Below are positions 56,313 through 64,000 of a DNA stretch of 64,000 nucleotides, one piece after another. The notes below the pieces were generated by a model, which saw only the letters and a program-made list of their open reading frames with translations, had not been told where the DNA came from and searched no databases. How positions within the stretch are numbered: the stretch's first letter is position 1; each line of letters begins with the position of its first letter. Source of the DNA: Natronosalvus amylolyticus (GTDB taxonomy: Archaea; Halobacteriota; Halobacteria; Halobacteriales; Natrialbaceae); the NCBI RefSeq assembly GCF_024298845.1, contig NZ_CP101156.1, positions 496,001 to 560,000 of the forward strand, written 5' to 3'. A program made the position numbers and the translations under genes.

Positions 56313-57917
56313 TTATTCCATGTATCCGAGCCCTTTCAGCCGATCTTCGACGCCGGAGAAATCCTCGTCGACAGTTCGTTCGTCTCTCTTCTCGGCCATC
56401 TCCGTGCGTCTGACTTTACTCCCGCTTGGCTCGGCTTCGGGATGGTACGCGTCGAACAGCACACGGCCATCCGCGTTCGATGGAACGGGTTTCCCGATGC
56501 CGTGAAGCAGTGTCGGGGCCACGTCGACGACTCGAGCGCCGCGAATGGTACCGCCAGGTTCGATAGACGGGCCGCGACAGAGCATGATTCCCTCGGCACG
56601 GTGGCTCGCAGCGGTCGGACTTGGATCGCCAAAGACCGTCTCCGTGATAGCATTTCGTGCCTCGTATTTGTCCGTCCCGTTGATCACGAGGTCCGGTGCG
56701 TTTGGGTCGGTCTGGAACAGTTCTGCACCGTCGTACACGACGAACACCCGCTCTCCGTCTTCATCGGTTATCGACTCGAAAAGCTCTCGCAACTCTGTTC
56801 TCAGTGCAGGACGTCGGTCCGCAGCGACCACGCCGTCTTCGAATCTGTCGGTGTCATTTATGTAGAGCGTTCCCGTATCGTGAACGAATGCCATGGTGCG
56901 CTCGTAATCGACGTCGTAGAGGGCGTGTTGGCCGGGTATCTGTTCAGCTACGGAGTCGACGAGACGCCGAGGAAGCGCCGATAGAAGAAACTTCTCCGAG
57001 ATGCCGATTCGGTTCAGGGCCCCCGTAACCCGGTCGCGGGAGATGCCGAGGCTGGCAAGTGCCCCACGAGTGCCGTCGTCCTCTTCCTGAAAGAGATATC
57101 CCTCTCGCTCGAGGATGTGGTTTGGATATGCCAGGCGTTCGATAGGCCCGAAGCCGTGGTCGGAGACGACGTAGAGGTCCGCGCCCTGTTCGTCGGTGTA
57201 CTCGATGACCTCGCCGAGGATGTCATCGAGGTCTTTGTAGTGCTCGAGGATGCGGTCTTCGTCCCAGACGAGATGCTGGAACCGGTCGGGGGCGGTGTAA
57301 ACGAAAAAGACGAGCTCGGGTTCGTTCGCTCGCTCGAGCAAGAGCCGCATGAGGTCCCGTCGATTTGATAAAATATCCGACACCGCGTCTTCGAAGTCAT
57401 CCAGCCGATTCGCGTAGTCCGGATAGTTGAGGCTGATCTTGTAGTCCGGAATTCGATCTTTGATCGTGTCGGCGAGCTCCGGCGGATGGGTAAACTCGTG
57501 ATCGACCGACGGCGTAATCATGCCGGTGACGAGTTCGCCATCGACCTCGTTCGCCGGATACGTCATCGGTACGTTGCCGACGGCCACCGAATCGAGTTGC
57601 TCCCAGAGAGGGGGCTGCGTGCAGTCCTGGCTCGTGTACATCCGCTGTGAGTACGACGACGAGAGCTTCTGAAAACCGTAAATACCGTGTTTGTCTGGCC
57701 AGACACCGGTGGAAATGGCAGGCCAGGCTAGCGGTGTCGTCGCGGGGCGCGTACTATCGAGGGGGCCGGAAGCCCCTTCGTTTCGCATTCGGGCGAAATT
57801 TGGCAGCGCTCCGTCTTCGGTCCAGCGATCGATCAACTCCCAGGGTATGCCGTCCAGCCCGAGGACAAACGCACTCTCGGCAGCGGACGACGGTTTCGTC
57901 GGTGTAGATCCGCTCAT
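56313..57917 (-). CDS. Alkaline-phosphatase-superfamily phosphodiesterase
   Basis: 534 residues. The metal and nucleophile motifs are visible: FVLGLDGIPWELID (about 17-30), the nucleophile threonine in RPATTPLAWPAISTG (about 57-71), HGIYGF, FVYTAPDRFQHLVW with D and H, and LYVVSDHGFGPIE. A type I phosphodiesterase or nucleotide pyrophosphatase-like fold with no signal peptide. In archaeal surface-glycan clusters these enzymes may act on sugar phosphates or lipid carriers. Confidence 0.88.
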   Translation of the reverse strand: MSGSTPTKPSSAAESAFVLGLDGIPWELIDRWTEDGALPNFARMRNEGASGPLDSTRPATTPLAWPAISTGVWPDKHGIYGFQKLSSSYSQRMYTSQDCTQPPLWEQLDSVAVGNVPMTYPANEVDGELVTGMITPSVDHEFTHPPELADTIKDRIPDYKISLNYPDYANRLDDFEDAVSDILSNRRDLMRLLLERANEPELVFFVYTAPDRFQHLVWDEDRILEHYKDLDDILGEVIEYTDEQGADLYVVSDHGFGPIERLAYPNHILEREGYLFQEEDDGTRGALASLGISRDRVTGALNRIGISEKFLLSALPRRLVDSVAEQIPGQHALYDVDYERTMAFVHDTGTLYINDTDRFEDGVVAADRRPALRTELRELFESITDEDGERVFVVYDGAELFQTDPNAPDLVINGTDKYEARNAITETVFGDPSPTAASHRAEGIMLCRGPSIEPGGTIRGARVVDVAPTLLHGIGKPVPSNADGRVLFDAYHPEAEPSGSKVRRTEMAEKRDERTVDEDFSGVEDRLKGLGYME

Positions 57918-58365
57918 GATAACACTCGAGGCGTGAAACGCCTGCTATCGTGGTGATAGCCCACGGCAGTCTTTGTTATCCAGTCACTGCAGCGTGGAAA
58001 CGACCACGAACGATTCACTCTCTCGGATTCGACGATATCTGAGAGAGAGTGTTATTACCGGTTACCGGTCATCGAGCACCCCGGTTCGTCCCTGGCTGGT
58101 GAAATTACAACAGACTGTATGAGATTGGCCGAATCGACGATTTTCGATAGTTCGTTCGGACCGATGGCGGCCGGTTTGCAGGGCCCGTTTGTTCGGAGTC
58201 ACTGCTCTCTGCGGTCACCGTGACACGCCTGTCGTGGTTCCGAACGATGCACTCTGGCTTCCTCGAGCGTGTCGGCGCAGCCGTCTGATCTGTCCTGGTG
58301 TTCGATGGGGCATCGAGATAGTAGGCACCAATCAGGCGCTCATTAACAAACCTCACTAACGATAT
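57918..58365. other. Divergent spacer between phosphodiesterase and deacetylase genes
   Basis: 448 bases with no supported gene. A 9-bp inverted repeat CACTCTCTC (58017-58025) and GAGAGAGTG (58043-58051) separated by 17 bases is the only clear structure; it could be a regulatory palindrome. Reading frames here are weak and unlike the neighbours. Confidence 0.4.
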
Positions 58366-59334
58366 GTGGTCCGTGTATGGACACGCGATTCGTCGGTGAG
58401 CACGGTGGGTAGTGTCGTGCTCTCGATCGACGCCGAACTTGGCTGGGGCTTTCACGACCTCGAGTCTCCGCCGACTGACCGCGTCGAGAGCGCCCGCCGT
58501 GGCTGGACCACGCTCTTGGACCTACTCGATCGACATTCGGTGCCGGCGACGTGGGCCGTCGTCGGTCACCTCATGCTTACCGATTGCGACGGCGAGCACG
58601 CCGAACACCCTGCCCCACCGGGGTGGTTCGAACGCGAGCGGACGACATGGGCCGACCGGCACGACCTTCGATTTGGCCCCGAATTGATCGAAGCCGTGCT
58701 CGAGTCGCGGGTCGACCACGAACTGGCTAGCCACTCGTTTTCGCACGTGCTCTTCGGTGATCCACGGACCACGCGAACGCTCGCTGACGCCGAACTCGAG
58801 CGGGCGGTCGAACTGGCAGACGACTGGGGACTCGAACTGACGTCGTTCGTTTACCCGCGAAACGACGTTGGCCACCGGGAGGCGCTCGCAGAACACGGCT
58901 TTCGGACCTATCGCGGCCGCAATCCACACCCCGAAGGGGTGTACCGAATCCTCGAGGCTGCGGTCGTCGACCGCTCGTTGCTGGTGCGACCGAGTATCGA
59001 CGAATATGGGCTGGTCGACATCCCTGCGTCGCTGTTTCTGTTCGGCTTCGAAGGCCGTTACCGCCGTCTCTTCGAGTCGATCTGGGGCGACCCGATGGTG
59101 CGAACGGCCTGCCGCGGGATCGACCAGGCCGTCGATGGGGACGACGACCAGGTGTGTCATCTCTGGTTACACCCGAACAATCTGACCGGCTCCCGGGACG
59201 ACGAACGGATGGAGGCTATTCTCGCGTACCTCGAGCAGCGACGACGGGAAACCGACCTTCGCGTCGAGACGATGGCCGAAGTTGCCGAACGGTGTGCCGG
59301 GAAGCGACCCTCATTGACGTCACCCGTCTCGTGA
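58366..59334 (+). CDS. Polysaccharide deacetylase family protein
   Basis: 322 residues, beginning GTG 58366 or a nearby GTG. The NodB-like domain has VVLSIDAELGWGF (motif 1, first metal aspartate), WAVVGHL, and ELASHSFSHVLFGD (motif 2, H-x(3)-H). The C-terminal third (from about residue 185) has TYRGRNPHPEGVYRILEAA and HLWLHPNNL. It would deacetylate N-acetyl sugars of a surface glycan. It is cytoplasmic by lack of a signal, or linked to a membrane carrier. Confidence 0.82.
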   Translation: MVRVWTRDSSVSTVGSVVLSIDAELGWGFHDLESPPTDRVESARRGWTTLLDLLDRHSVPATWAVVGHLMLTDCDGEHAEHPAPPGWFERERTTWADRHDLRFGPELIEAVLESRVDHELASHSFSHVLFGDPRTTRTLADAELERAVELADDWGLELTSFVYPRNDVGHREALAEHGFRTYRGRNPHPEGVYRILEAAVVDRSLLVRPSIDEYGLVDIPASLFLFGFEGRYRRLFESIWGDPMVRTACRGIDQAVDGDDDQVCHLWLHPNNLTGSRDDERMEAILAYLEQRRRETDLRVETMAEVAERCAGKRPSLTSPVS

Positions 59335-59529
59335 CTCGAGCGACTCGGCCACCGTCATAGCCCGATGACTGACCATCTGCCTTTAATCGTATTATCGCAC
59401 CAAGATAGTAGGATTTTGGTAGTTATAATGGAGGAGCGGAAACGATGCGGTAACCCTTCGAAAAATGAATTGTCCCAGAGGCTGATAGCACGGTGTCCCG
59501 TTCGGATTCCGAGGCGGCCAGCGAGCGTC

Positions 59530-60513
59530 CTACGCTCGAGGTGGATTTTCCCTGTGTTGTGACGGGTGATCGTCCGCGTCATCGTCGTTCCCGTCACGGA
59601 CGACTGCCTCGTACACCTCCAACAGCGAATCGGTGGTCGCCTCGAGGCTTACCTCCCGGACCGCGTCTCGGCCGTTCGATCGAACCCCACGCTCGAGTGT
59701 CTCCGTGAGACCGTCGATCAGTTCCTCGTCGCTCGTCGCCACCGTCGATGGCTCGACTCCCTCGAGGCGTTCACGAACGTCGCCCACGTCGGCTGCGACG
59801 ACCGGCAGGTTACAGGCCATCGCTTCTTTGACCGAGTTGGGTGAGCCCTCGCTGTGTGAGGTCAACAGCAGGGAATCAGCTGCGTTCATGTACGTGACCA
59901 TCGCTTCGTGGTCGACGCCCGAGACGGTTCGTAGTTGGACCGGTTTCTCGAGGCGTTCCCTGACGACGTTCACAATACGACGGGCACGCGGGTAGTTCTT
60001 CACCGACCGATCAGGCGCGTAGGGAAACAGGACGTTCGCCACGTTTTTTGACCAGCCTACCGCCTCGAGTGCTGCCTCCCGTGGTTGGGGTTCGAACATT
60101 CCGATGTCGACACCATCGGGAATCACTCGACACGGCCTGTCGATGGCATCGGCCATCGCCTGTGACATGACGATCACCTCGTCACAGCGTGGTGCACACA
60201 GACGACTGATTGGCTTGACAGGGCCGTGCACGTCGGATCCCCACAGCGAGAGCACCACCGGGAGCTGTCGTTGGGCGAGTGCCATCGGTGCGGTGAGTCC
60301 GTAGTGGGCGTGAATCAGATCGTATTCGGCTAGGGGCTCCGCTCTGACGGTTCGGAAGAATCGAAGATAGGGCACCGGGCCTCGAGACTGGGGCGTCGTT
60401 GGGTCGCCGCCGACAGCTCGAACCGTCACTGACACACCCCGTTCCTCGAGCGCCTCGAGTTGTTGTTGTAAAAACGGGGCCTCGGGAGCGTTGGTGAGGG
60501 TGAGAACGTCCAT
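59530..60513 (-). CDS. GT4 family glycosyltransferase
   Basis: 327 residues from ATG 60513. The GT-B donor domain has EGSPNSVKEAMACNLPVVAADVGDVRERL with the E(x7)E motif (about 231-260), and VIPDGVDIGMFEPQ (about 138-151). The N-terminal acceptor half has IHAHYGLTAPMALAQRQ. It would add a sugar from an NDP donor to a glycan or lipid-linked chain in the cytoplasm. Convergent with the deacetylase (59334). Confidence 0.88.
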   Translation of the reverse strand: MDVLTLTNAPEAPFLQQQLEALEERGVSVTVRAVGGDPTTPQSRGPVPYLRFFRTVRAEPLAEYDLIHAHYGLTAPMALAQRQLPVVLSLWGSDVHGPVKPISRLCAPRCDEVIVMSQAMADAIDRPCRVIPDGVDIGMFEPQPREAALEAVGWSKNVANVLFPYAPDRSVKNYPRARRIVNVVRERLEKPVQLRTVSGVDHEAMVTYMNAADSLLLTSHSEGSPNSVKEAMACNLPVVAADVGDVRERLEGVEPSTVATSDEELIDGLTETLERGVRSNGRDAVREVSLEATTDSLLEVYEAVVRDGNDDDADDHPSQHRENPPRA

Positions 60514-61025
60514 TCGTCTCTCCGTCCACCTGGGTTGGCGATGGGCTTTGTTACGGATGCCTTTCTGAGAACCCTCTGGTGGATTCCCCAACCTGCACGG
60601 ATGCGTGAAACCGATTTCGGGAACCCGTGTTCACGCATCGGTCGACGTTTGTGAGGGGGCGAGGAGCGCCCTTTCGGTCCCGGTTCGTCGATTTTGATTA
60701 CGACGTGCCGTTAGCATCGCTCGCGGCGTCTGCGCTTCCTCGAGCGTCGATACAAACGCGACTCGAGATGGTGCAGTAGCCATTGAAAATCATCGCACAC
60801 CTTTTCGTAAGACTGCGTCGTGATACGGTGTAAATCGTTTCAATGGCTACTATCGGCAAACGAGTACCGATCACTGGTCTGGCGGTGTCGTCAGCGAGCG
60901 GACGCCGAATGGAAACTTGATGAAGAAAGCGGGTCTATAATCGGTTTCAACGGCACCTTGTAGAAGTGTACCGAACGTTGACGGCGAAATACTTATTCCG
61001 GAAAGTCCTGAACGGGGAACTACCA
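60514..61025. other. Intergenic region with palindromic element C
   Basis: 512 bases with no supported gene. It holds element C (60772-60854) and a TATA-like ACTTATTCC at about 60991-60999, which is 30 bases before the ATG at 61026. Nothing else is recognised. Confidence 0.5.
60772..60854 (+). repeat. Palindromic element, copy C
   Basis: 83 bases, same orientation as copy A: GTAGCCATTGAAAA (from 60776) and TTTCAATGGCTAC (60838-60850) pair perfectly in the arms, followed by CGCACACC and GGTGTAAATCG. Confidence 0.85.
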
Positions 61026-61235
61026 ATGTCGCTTTCTGAATTCGTTACTACTCTCTTTTCTGGGTCGAAAGGCGACGAGTCGCCGAGTGACACGTCGAGT
61101 CAACCGGGGGAGGGAACGAGCCAGAACGGGGCTGTCATCTACGAGTGTCGCCAGTGTGGCACTACCGTCACTCCCGAGGCGAAGACCTGTCCCAACTGTG
61201 GGGACGACGATATCGTCGACTACCCCATCGAGTAA
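61026..61235 (+). CDS. Small zinc-ribbon protein
   Basis: 69 residues from ATG 61026. A low-complexity serine and glycine stretch is followed by YECRQCGTTVTPEAKTCPNCGDDDIVDYPI, two CxxC knuckles 13 residues apart. The TATA-like ACTTATTCC lies about 30 bases upstream. It sits 38 bases before the Lrp-type regulator on the same strand. Function unknown. Confidence 0.7.
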   Translation: MSLSEFVTTLFSGSKGDESPSDTSSQPGEGTSQNGAVIYECRQCGTTVTPEAKTCPNCGDDDIVDYPIE

Positions 61236-61273
61236 AACGAAAAGAACCTGTTACTGGTCTCGAAACGCATCGT

Positions 61274-62014
61274 ATGGACATTCGTCTCGACGAGGTCAAC
61301 AAGCGCATCATCCACGCGCTGATGCACGACGCCAGGTCGACGTCGGCACCCATGATCGCCGATGAAGTCGGTGTCTCTCCGGCAACGATCCGAAACCGTA
61401 TCGGACAACTCGAGGATGCGGGCGTGATCGAGGGCTACCACGCGAACGTCGACTTCGAACGTGGAGACGGGCGACTCCGAAATCTGTATCTCTGTAACGC
61501 CCCGGTCGAAGACCGCGAACGGCTTGCACACAAAGTCCGACTGGTACCCGGCGTGATCAACGTCCGCGAACTGATGACTGGCCGCCGAAATCTCCACGTA
61601 CTCGCGGTCGGCACCGATACTGGCGACCTGCGTCGAATCGCCCGGGAAATAGCCGCACTCGGCATCGACATCGAAGACGAGGACCTGCTCCAGGCCGAAC
61701 ACTACCAGGCGTACCAGCCTTTCGGTCCGGACGAGGAGAAGCCCCAGCCCCTCTCAGATTATATTAGCCTGACCGGCGGTGCCGAAATCGTCGAGGTAAC
61801 GGTTCCAAAGGGCGCACCGATCGAAGGGCTCACGCTCGAAGAGGCCGGCCGAAACGGTCTGCTCGCCAATGACGTCCTCGTCGTCGCCATCGAACGTGAC
61901 GATGCGGTTTTGACGCCTCGAGGCGGGACGGCCATCAGATCCGACGATCTCGTGACGTTGCTCTCCCGTGAGGGCGAAGCGGATCTCGAGGCGTTTCATA
62001 GGGAGACTGTTTAG
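61274..62014 (+). CDS. Lrp/AsnC-type regulator with TrkA-C (RCK_C) domain
   Basis: 246 residues from ATG 61274. Winged helix MDIRLDEVNKRIIHALMHDA to GVSPATIRNRIGQLEDAGVI (about 1-57), then a RAM-like middle, then a C-terminal TrkA-C domain (about 168-240: IVEVTVPKGAPIEGLTLEEAG and VVAIERDD). Fusing an Lrp-type helix to a domain of K+-channel regulators is a halophile layout; it may sense a small ligand or nucleotide. Confidence 0.85.
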   Translation: MDIRLDEVNKRIIHALMHDARSTSAPMIADEVGVSPATIRNRIGQLEDAGVIEGYHANVDFERGDGRLRNLYLCNAPVEDRERLAHKVRLVPGVINVRELMTGRRNLHVLAVGTDTGDLRRIAREIAALGIDIEDEDLLQAEHYQAYQPFGPDEEKPQPLSDYISLTGGAEIVEVTVPKGAPIEGLTLEEAGRNGLLANDVLVVAIERDDAVLTPRGGTAIRSDDLVTLLSREGEADLEAFHRETV

Positions 62015-62111
62015 CGGTTTGTGACGGACCGGGACGGTCGCTGACCAGGACGACTACCCCTCTCAGGCGACGTCCGACCGGTTCTGTACGCCACGCACTG
62101 ATACCTGCCAA

Positions 62112-63617
62112 TCACAATCGAAAGTCCTCGTCCCCGGTGATCGAGGGCTCCCGAAGGGAACCGAGACCTTCGCCGACGTGCCGATAGCATCCTCGAATCG
62201 CCCGATCCCGAAACAGCGCTGCTGGAACGAGACCAGTCATCCGCTCTGGAACGGGTCGACCAAGCGAGGCCATCACCATCGGAGCGATATCCGCTCCAGT
62301 GAGTCGACGTGTCGTGGTTCCACAAACCGCGGGGCCGGTAAGGAAACAGTGGCCGGGACTCGAGCGAACGAAACCGCGAAAGCGGCTCACAGGTGTCCGG
62401 TTGGGCGCCCCCGAAATCGTACAGTTCGTCCCTGCAGTCGATACGACCACATCGGGGACATCTCTCGGGGGACGGCCCGGATACAGGTGGTCGCGTCGAC
62501 AGACGAACTCGAACGCCGGATTTCCGTCCGGATCGAGACAGTCTGCCAGCACGTCGATGACGGCTTCCTGTGTCTCCCGATATATGGAGTTGGTGACCGT
62601 TCCGTTGGGTTCTCGCCCCGCTACGTTCAGTCTGATTCCACCGCCCGTGGGACTCGGACAGAACGCCCGCGAGTGCTCCCAATCGTAGACGGTCCACGTT
62701 GCTGTCCCATCGTGTGCCCTGTAGGGGCCGTCTTCCCCATTCGAAACGGTACCCGAGGGTGCGATGTCGCGGAACGGAGCAGTGAGTCGCCTCAGTGCTT
62801 TCGTAAACCCTGTTTGTTTCGCGGCGTCAGTTCGCTCGAGCAGTCCGGCACCAGTGAGGAGTTCGTTGAGGTGGACCACGTAGCCGTCGATGTGCCGGAC
62901 CCCGGCCGGTGAACAGCCTATGACTGTCGTGGTGTCGGGAACCGACTCGATTATCGCCTCGACCAGCCCGTCCGCGATCTGCAGTGCTCGTCGACGAACC
63001 GTTTCCGGGTTGGATCCATCTCCGTTCGTGACTCGGGCGAGTAACCCTGGCGTGAGAATCGGTACGTGGATGATGGCTAGCTCCCAGGGCTCGTTTTCCA
63101 GGCAGTCTCGACAGACGCGTCGTCGGCGCTCGAGCAGTACCTCGAGGTCGCGACTCGAGTGTACGTCCGCAGTCGTCCACGGACGGCTGGCTGGTGTGGT
63201 TGTCGTCGGACGTGTGTTTCGCCCGGGTATCAGTGTCGTATTTTGCATCTGCTGATGAGAGAGTGAGCTTTCGAACGACTGCTCCTCGTTCAACACTGGA
63301 AGCCCGCACACGACCGCCCGTGCACCCTGGCTCGCCAGATACTCCCATACGTATGGACGGTTTCGGTCAGCTGGCCTGACCGGCCGTTCGGACCCTGGAT
63401 AGCCATCTCGCGTGTGACTGTCGAAAATCCCGTGCTCGTGTGGTTCGGTGCCGGTTGCGACGGTCGTCCAGGCGCTAATGATCGACTGTGGAACCGGTGG
63501 ATCGAGCGCAGCGATCGTCCCCGTTCGCCGCAGTCGACTGATCGTGGGCAGTACGTCCGAATATCGCTCGAGGCACTCGTGATCGAGGCCATCGAACGCA
63601 AACATAAGCGTCTGCAT
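62112..63617 (-). CDS. Alkaline-phosphatase-superfamily protein with degenerate metal motifs
   Basis: 501 residues. The N-terminus MQTLMFAFDGLDHECLERY retains the first metal aspartate, and SAWTTVATGTEPHEHGIFDS matches the superfamily second block. But the D-x(3)-H site reads IIHVPILTPGLLARV and the SDHG block reads VIGCSPAGVRHIDG, so the second metal ligands are missing. It may be a non-catalytic relative of the 56313 enzyme, or a divergent family. The length is normal. Confidence 0.75.
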   Translation of the reverse strand: MQTLMFAFDGLDHECLERYSDVLPTISRLRRTGTIAALDPPVPQSIISAWTTVATGTEPHEHGIFDSHTRDGYPGSERPVRPADRNRPYVWEYLASQGARAVVCGLPVLNEEQSFESSLSHQQMQNTTLIPGRNTRPTTTTPASRPWTTADVHSSRDLEVLLERRRRVCRDCLENEPWELAIIHVPILTPGLLARVTNGDGSNPETVRRRALQIADGLVEAIIESVPDTTTVIGCSPAGVRHIDGYVVHLNELLTGAGLLERTDAAKQTGFTKALRRLTAPFRDIAPSGTVSNGEDGPYRAHDGTATWTVYDWEHSRAFCPSPTGGGIRLNVAGREPNGTVTNSIYRETQEAVIDVLADCLDPDGNPAFEFVCRRDHLYPGRPPRDVPDVVVSTAGTNCTISGAPNRTPVSRFRGFVRSSPGHCFLTGPAVCGTTTRRLTGADIAPMVMASLGRPVPERMTGLVPAALFRDRAIRGCYRHVGEGLGSLREPSITGDEDFRL

Positions 63618-63891
63618 TGTCAGGCCCTCCGTGCTATTCGCGACGTGGCCACCGGTGTCGAGCAGAATCGACTGGCTGTGTCACCGGCCCATGATCGCAT
63701 CGAGTACGGAGACGCTGCTCACCGGTATCGTTAATCGGGTATTTCCGGTGTTGATTGCTGTTTCCCGGACGTGATGTGAGCTTCACGGGGCTCGAGCTGG
63801 TGCAACTTAGTGGTTCGTCACGCCTGAACATGTAAGCCGAACCAATATCGGTTGTCGGATTCGGCCTACACGTCAACGCGTGACGGAGTAC
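63618..63891. other. Gap before the partial gene at the right edge
   Basis: About 270 bases without a supported gene. Reading frames are short and lack neighbour-like codon use. Confidence 0.4.
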
Positions 63892-64000
63892 TTAGTTTTC
63901 TGCGTCGAACGCTGCTGGCCTCCCGATCGTCGAGGTTCCCGTCTCGGTGCTCGTCCCGCTATCGATGACGACCGGTTGCCGTCCACGTGCACCGCCGAGA
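63892..64000 (-). CDS. C-terminal end of a gene continuing past the window edge
   Basis: On the minus strand an open frame runs from the edge to a TAA at 63892-63894, with the C-terminal sequence GRQPVVIDSGTSTETGTSTI and ending PAAFDAEN. It is too short to assign a family. Confidence 0.45.
   Translation of the reverse strand, partial: LGGARGRQPVVIDSGTSTETGTSTIGRPAAFDAEN

Noticed and set aside
56112-56984. 290-residue plus-strand frame
   Set aside because: Antisense to the phosphodiesterase carrying DGIPW and SDHG motifs.

Overview
The window is chromosomal DNA from a halophilic archaeon (class Halobacteria). CTCGAG-rich coding sequence suggests the Natrialbaceae, but no genus can be assigned. 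Evidence: strongly acidic proteins; TATA-like boxes about 25-32 bases upstream of many start codons (leaderless genes); a haloarchaeal 23S/5S rRNA locus; and characteristic families (a TrmB sugar regulator, gamma-glutamylcysteine ligase, Mch, PiT phosphate transporter, Nop5/fibrillarin, DUF5786- and DUF5816-type small proteins, Tat-exported proteins). No CRISPR array, transposase or integrase gene was seen.

Layout. 0-36 kb is mostly housekeeping: GNAT enzyme, divergent Gfo/Idh dehydrogenase and ThuA-like pair, eIF2B-like protein, Mrp ATPase, MFS and PiT transporters, uracil-DNA glycosylase, class V aminotransferase, Tat metzincin, 5'-nucleotidase, MscS channel, TrmB, tRNA-Ser(UGA), tRNA-Leu(CAA), Nop5-FlpA, a fused NAD kinase/inositol-phosphatase-type protein, GshA, Usp proteins, a membrane protein with 41 consecutive four-residue repeats, DUF790/Bax1, an M24 peptidase and trehalose-phosphate synthase. 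36.6-40.4 kb is an rRNA locus with 23S and two different 5S genes, each 5S preceded by a tRNA-like leader, but with no 16S and no tRNA-Ala or tRNA-Cys. 40.8-47.1 kb is again housekeeping (Mch, HAD, GTPBP1-like GTPase, J-protein, HIT zinc finger, PyrF). 47.2-64 kb looks like a cell-surface or exopolysaccharide island: two paralogous Tat-exported beta-helix proteins, a lipoprotein, a polytopic GT-C-like membrane protein, a PP-loop enzyme, two alkaline-phosphatase-superfamily proteins (one with degenerate metal motifs), a polysaccharide deacetylase and a GT4 glycosyltransferase.

Sequence-level oddities: a family of about 84-bp palindromic elements in four intergenic copies with paired substitutions in their arms; a second 83-bp element with perfect 16-bp inverted ends sharing TATA with one of them; a 22-bp copy of the tRNA-Ser 3' end 157 bp downstream of the tRNA (probable att relic); and short tandem repeats before two genes.

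Functional threads: sugar metabolism and its control (ThuA/ThuB-like pair, OtsA, TrmB and a second TrmB-like regulator), redox and NADP balance (NAD kinase fusion, GshA), RNA maturation (Nop5/FlpA, rRNA locus) and cell-surface glycan building. All assignments come from reading the sequence; no database search was run.
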